DNA of 64,000 nucleotides. Source: Candidatus Obscuribacterales bacterium (lineage in GTDB: Bacteria; Cyanobacteriota; Vampirovibrionia; Obscuribacterales; Obscuribacteraceae). Both the position numbers and the translations under genes were made by a program. Location of the stretch: positions 186,001-250,000 of the forward strand of contig JAIETZ010000001.1 in assembly GCA_019744775.1 (NCBI GenBank), read 5' to 3'. Positions 62,217 to 64,000 of the stretch are shown in pieces. Under the pieces are notes generated by a model. The model did not search any database. It was not told the origin of the DNA and saw only the letters and a program-made list of their open reading frames with translations. Positions within the stretch are counted from its first letter, which is position 1, and each line of letters opens with the position of its first letter.

Positions 62217-63179
62217 CTAGTTAACAGCCGAGTCAAGAAAGGAGAGTTGCCCTTTTTTTGTATCAAGACTGGCAATTACACCAATAGGAATCGTGTACGA
62301 GTCCTCAGCTTGTCCAAAAGGGAAACCAAAGCAAGAGGTTTTCTGTAGTTCTTGCAAGCGCTGACCAAACAAATCTTCAATGGAAAGCATATTAGAAGAA
62401 CCCTTGCGACCACAATTAACGAAATCGCCTAAAGCTACACCAGAGACTTTGCCTAAGTCGCCTGAAACATAGAAAGTTGAAAACCATCTATCAAGCATAT
62501 CGTTTCGTTCGTTCTTGTCCTCTAAAAATAAAATGCTGTTTTCAAATTGTGGTTGAAACGGTGTACCCATAAGCGAACCGATTGCCGTAAGATTGCCGCC
62601 CATGAGACGCCCGGATACAACTCCTTGCACAGGGGCATAGTGCGCGCTGCCAAAAGCTATTTTGCCTATGCGCACATTCAACGGTTTCAATAGTTTCTTT
62701 TGTCCAATAGCGTGCTGTAAGTCTTCAAAACTAGCCGGTGAATTTAATTGATCAAGATTAGGACCATGGAATACAACCATGTTGGTGCGCTTATTTATAG
62801 CTAATAAGAGCGCCGTATTATCGTCCGAACCAACAATTACTTTCGGGTGTTCAGCAATTAAATTGTAATCGAGCCTATCCAATAACCTAAGCGATCCATA
62901 ACCACCGCTCAGACAAAAAATTCCTTTTACTGAATCGTCTTTAAAAAAGGTCATTAAGTCGGCAAGTCTTTCCGAATCCGACCCTGCCAGAAATCCTTGC
63001 ATATTGAGGGCATTTTCACCGACGACAGGCTTAAAGCCCATCCACTCCATAACTTTTACTGCCTTGGCAATAACTGCCGGACCATCAGGACGAGAAGCCG
63101 GTGAGACTAGACCAACTTTGTCACCGCGCTTTAGAGCATGCGGCTTAACGAGCTTCAGAGTGGTATCACTTCCGGTCAT
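62217..63179 (-). CDS. LD-carboxypeptidase (S66) family paralogue, probably catalytically inactive
   Basis: The protein has 320 residues with S66 family layout: KRGDKVGLVSPASRP, FLAGSDSERLADL, IFCLSGGYGSLRLLDRLDY, FHGPN, and ILFLED with the usual Glu. In active enzymes the nucleophile Ser lies in GxSD and a His lies in FGH near the end. Here the first reads VGSDDNT, with Asp119 where the sister gene has Ser, and the second reads FGQ (Gln290). Both triad positions are changed. The gene overlaps the upstream sister gene by 4 bases (ATGA), so the two are made together. A regulatory or substrate-binding partner role is plausible. Confidence 0.85.
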   Translation of the reverse strand: MTGSDTTLKLVKPHALKRGDKVGLVSPASRPDGPAVIAKAVKVMEWMGFKPVVGENALNMQGFLAGSDSERLADLMTFFKDDSVKGIFCLSGGYGSLRLLDRLDYNLIAEHPKVIVGSDDNTALLLAINKRTNMVVFHGPNLDQLNSPASFEDLQHAIGQKKLLKPLNVRIGKIAFGSAHYAPVQGVVSGRLMGGNLTAIGSLMGTPFQPQFENSILFLEDKNERNDMLDRWFSTFYVSGDLGKVSGVALGDFVNCGRKGSSNMLSIEDLFGQRLQELQKTSCFGFPFGQAEDSYTIPIGVIASLDTKKGQLSFLDSAVN

Positions 63180-64000
63180 GGCATGACCCCGCTTTCATCA
63201 ATGCGGAAAAGCACTTTATCCTTACTTGCCTCAAGTGTTGCTTGAACACCTATAGGCAAAGTCACTTTGTCTTTTGTGTGGCCGAAACGAACTCCGTAAA
63301 TTACTGGAATTCCTAATTCCCCAAGTCTATCTTTCAAAACATGTTCGATGCTGTAGTTGTAATTGAGCACATTGCGCCTGCTGTCACCTGGACGGCAATC
63401 TATACATTCACCGACAACAATGCCGGCAGCATCTTTCAACTTGCCTGCCAACAATAGTTGCGTAAGCATCCTATCAATACTGTGGGGTTCTTCTTGCAAG
63501 TCCTCCAGGAAAACGATGCAATTACGCGTATCAATTTCAAATTCCGTGCCCATAAGTTGTCTTAGAAGTGTCAGACAACCGCCAATCAATTTCCCTTTAC
63601 CTTTTCCTTCAGCAAGAACTACATCCGGCGGCGGGTAATTCTCATCCCAGGCTGATTGAGGCGGGTGGACAACTTCGCCTACAGGCGAATTTTCCATAAC
63701 AGCCTTTACAAAATGATCGTAGGTATATTGGCTATGACGAACATTGCCGGCAGTAGGTCCATGAAAAGTTATGAGCCCTGTCTTTTGATGGATAGGAATA
63801 AGCAGTCCTGTTATGTCTGAATAACCAACGAAGGGCTTGGGATTCTTCTTCACCAAATCAAAATCAAGCTTAGGCAAAAGTCTAACCGTGCCATTGCCGC
63901 CACGCAGAGGAATTATTGCCGATACTTCTTTATCAGCAAAGTGCTCATGCAAATCCTCAAGCCGGGCTTCATCGGTCCCTGCGTAGGTACCGTAACTATC
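63176..64000 (-). CDS. LD-carboxypeptidase (S66 family), N-terminus outside window
   Basis: 275 codons are visible and the frame is open to the window edge. The first residues visible (DSYGTYAGTDEARLEDL) are family-typical, so only about 50 residues are missing. A complete catalytic set is visible: VGYSDIT with the Ser nucleophile, CIVFLED with Glu, and VRFGHTKDKVTLPIG with His. Such enzymes (LdcA, microcin-resistance MccF) remove the terminal D-Ala from murein tetrapeptides in recycling, or cleave peptide-nucleotide toxins. It is translationally coupled to the altered paralogue downstream. Confidence 0.9.
   Translation of the reverse strand, partial: DSYGTYAGTDEARLEDLHEHFADKEVSAIIPLRGGNGTVRLLPKLDFDLVKKNPKPFVGYSDITGLLIPIHQKTGLITFHGPTAGNVRHSQYTYDHFVKAVMENSPVGEVVHPPQSAWDENYPPPDVVLAEGKGKGKLIGGCLTLLRQLMGTEFEIDTRNCIVFLEDLQEEPHSIDRMLTQLLLAGKLKDAAGIVVGECIDCRPGDSRRNVLNYNYSIEHVLKDRLGELGIPVIYGVRFGHTKDKVTLPIGVQATLEASKDKVLFRIDESGVMP

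Overview
The window most likely comes from a diderm, non-photosynthetic relative of cyanobacteria such as an Obscuribacterales-type member of the Vampirovibrionia (Melainabacteria). This is inferred from style and not from a marker gene. The signs are many exported tetratricopeptide-repeat and low-complexity proteins, Hanks-type kinases with TPR tails, giant exported beta-solenoid-like proteins, a class II (B12) ribonucleotide reductase, a Pit phosphate transporter and glycogen-degrading enzymes. I see no rRNA, tRNA, CRISPR array, transposase or prophage.

Layout. 1-5.3 kb (minus): the first 1765 codons of a giant exported protein with a long Gly-Gly-X region; its end lies outside the window. 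5.5-15.4 kb: mostly small exported proteins (Spy/LTXXQ-like, lipocalin-like, Gly-rich surface-type, choloylglycine-hydrolase family, alpha/beta hydrolase, Cys-phosphatase, PDZ), a cupin, a heme-binding-barrel protein and a TPR protein-kinase pair. 15.5-20.2 kb: CPA2 antiporter with RCK domains, exported glutathione peroxidase, DUF2293 protein, ABC-F ATPase. 20.3-26.4 kb: exported repeat proteins, a broken sigma factor, a tandem pair of unknown exported proteins, and a FecR-like/TPR protein. 26.4-33.6 kb (minus): one tight operon of PqqD-like protein, ATP-grasp ligase, PLP decarboxylase, urea-transporter/M23-peptidase fusion, histidine kinase and response regulator. It is the best candidate here for an undescribed biosynthetic and sensing system. 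33.8-40.0 kb: a second TPR kinase and two glycogen/glucan hydrolases. 40.2-43.5 kb: small genes, half an SDR, ferrochelatase, and a barrel-like exported protein. 43.7-52.7 kb (minus): a second giant exported protein (2990 codons) with three copies of a 1.55-kb superrepeat. 52.9-64 kb: ribonucleotide reductase, two more Cys-phosphatases, an orphan OppD-type ATPase next to NAD(P)H-hydrate repair, Pit plus universal stress protein, and two tandem LD-carboxypeptidase-family genes, one of which has lost its catalytic residues.

Connections. The two giant proteins share an N-terminal module of about 250-280 residues. The C-terminus of the second giant protein shares a FecR-like module with the 24963-26444 TPR protein. 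These three genes and the barrel-like gene at 42430-43521 may form one cell-surface system. Three exported Cys-phosphatases (11 kb, 56.7 kb, 57.4 kb) are paralogues. Several starts were moved from the longest reading frame to a downstream codon because a Shine-Dalgarno (SD) sequence fits there; these are noted in the entries.
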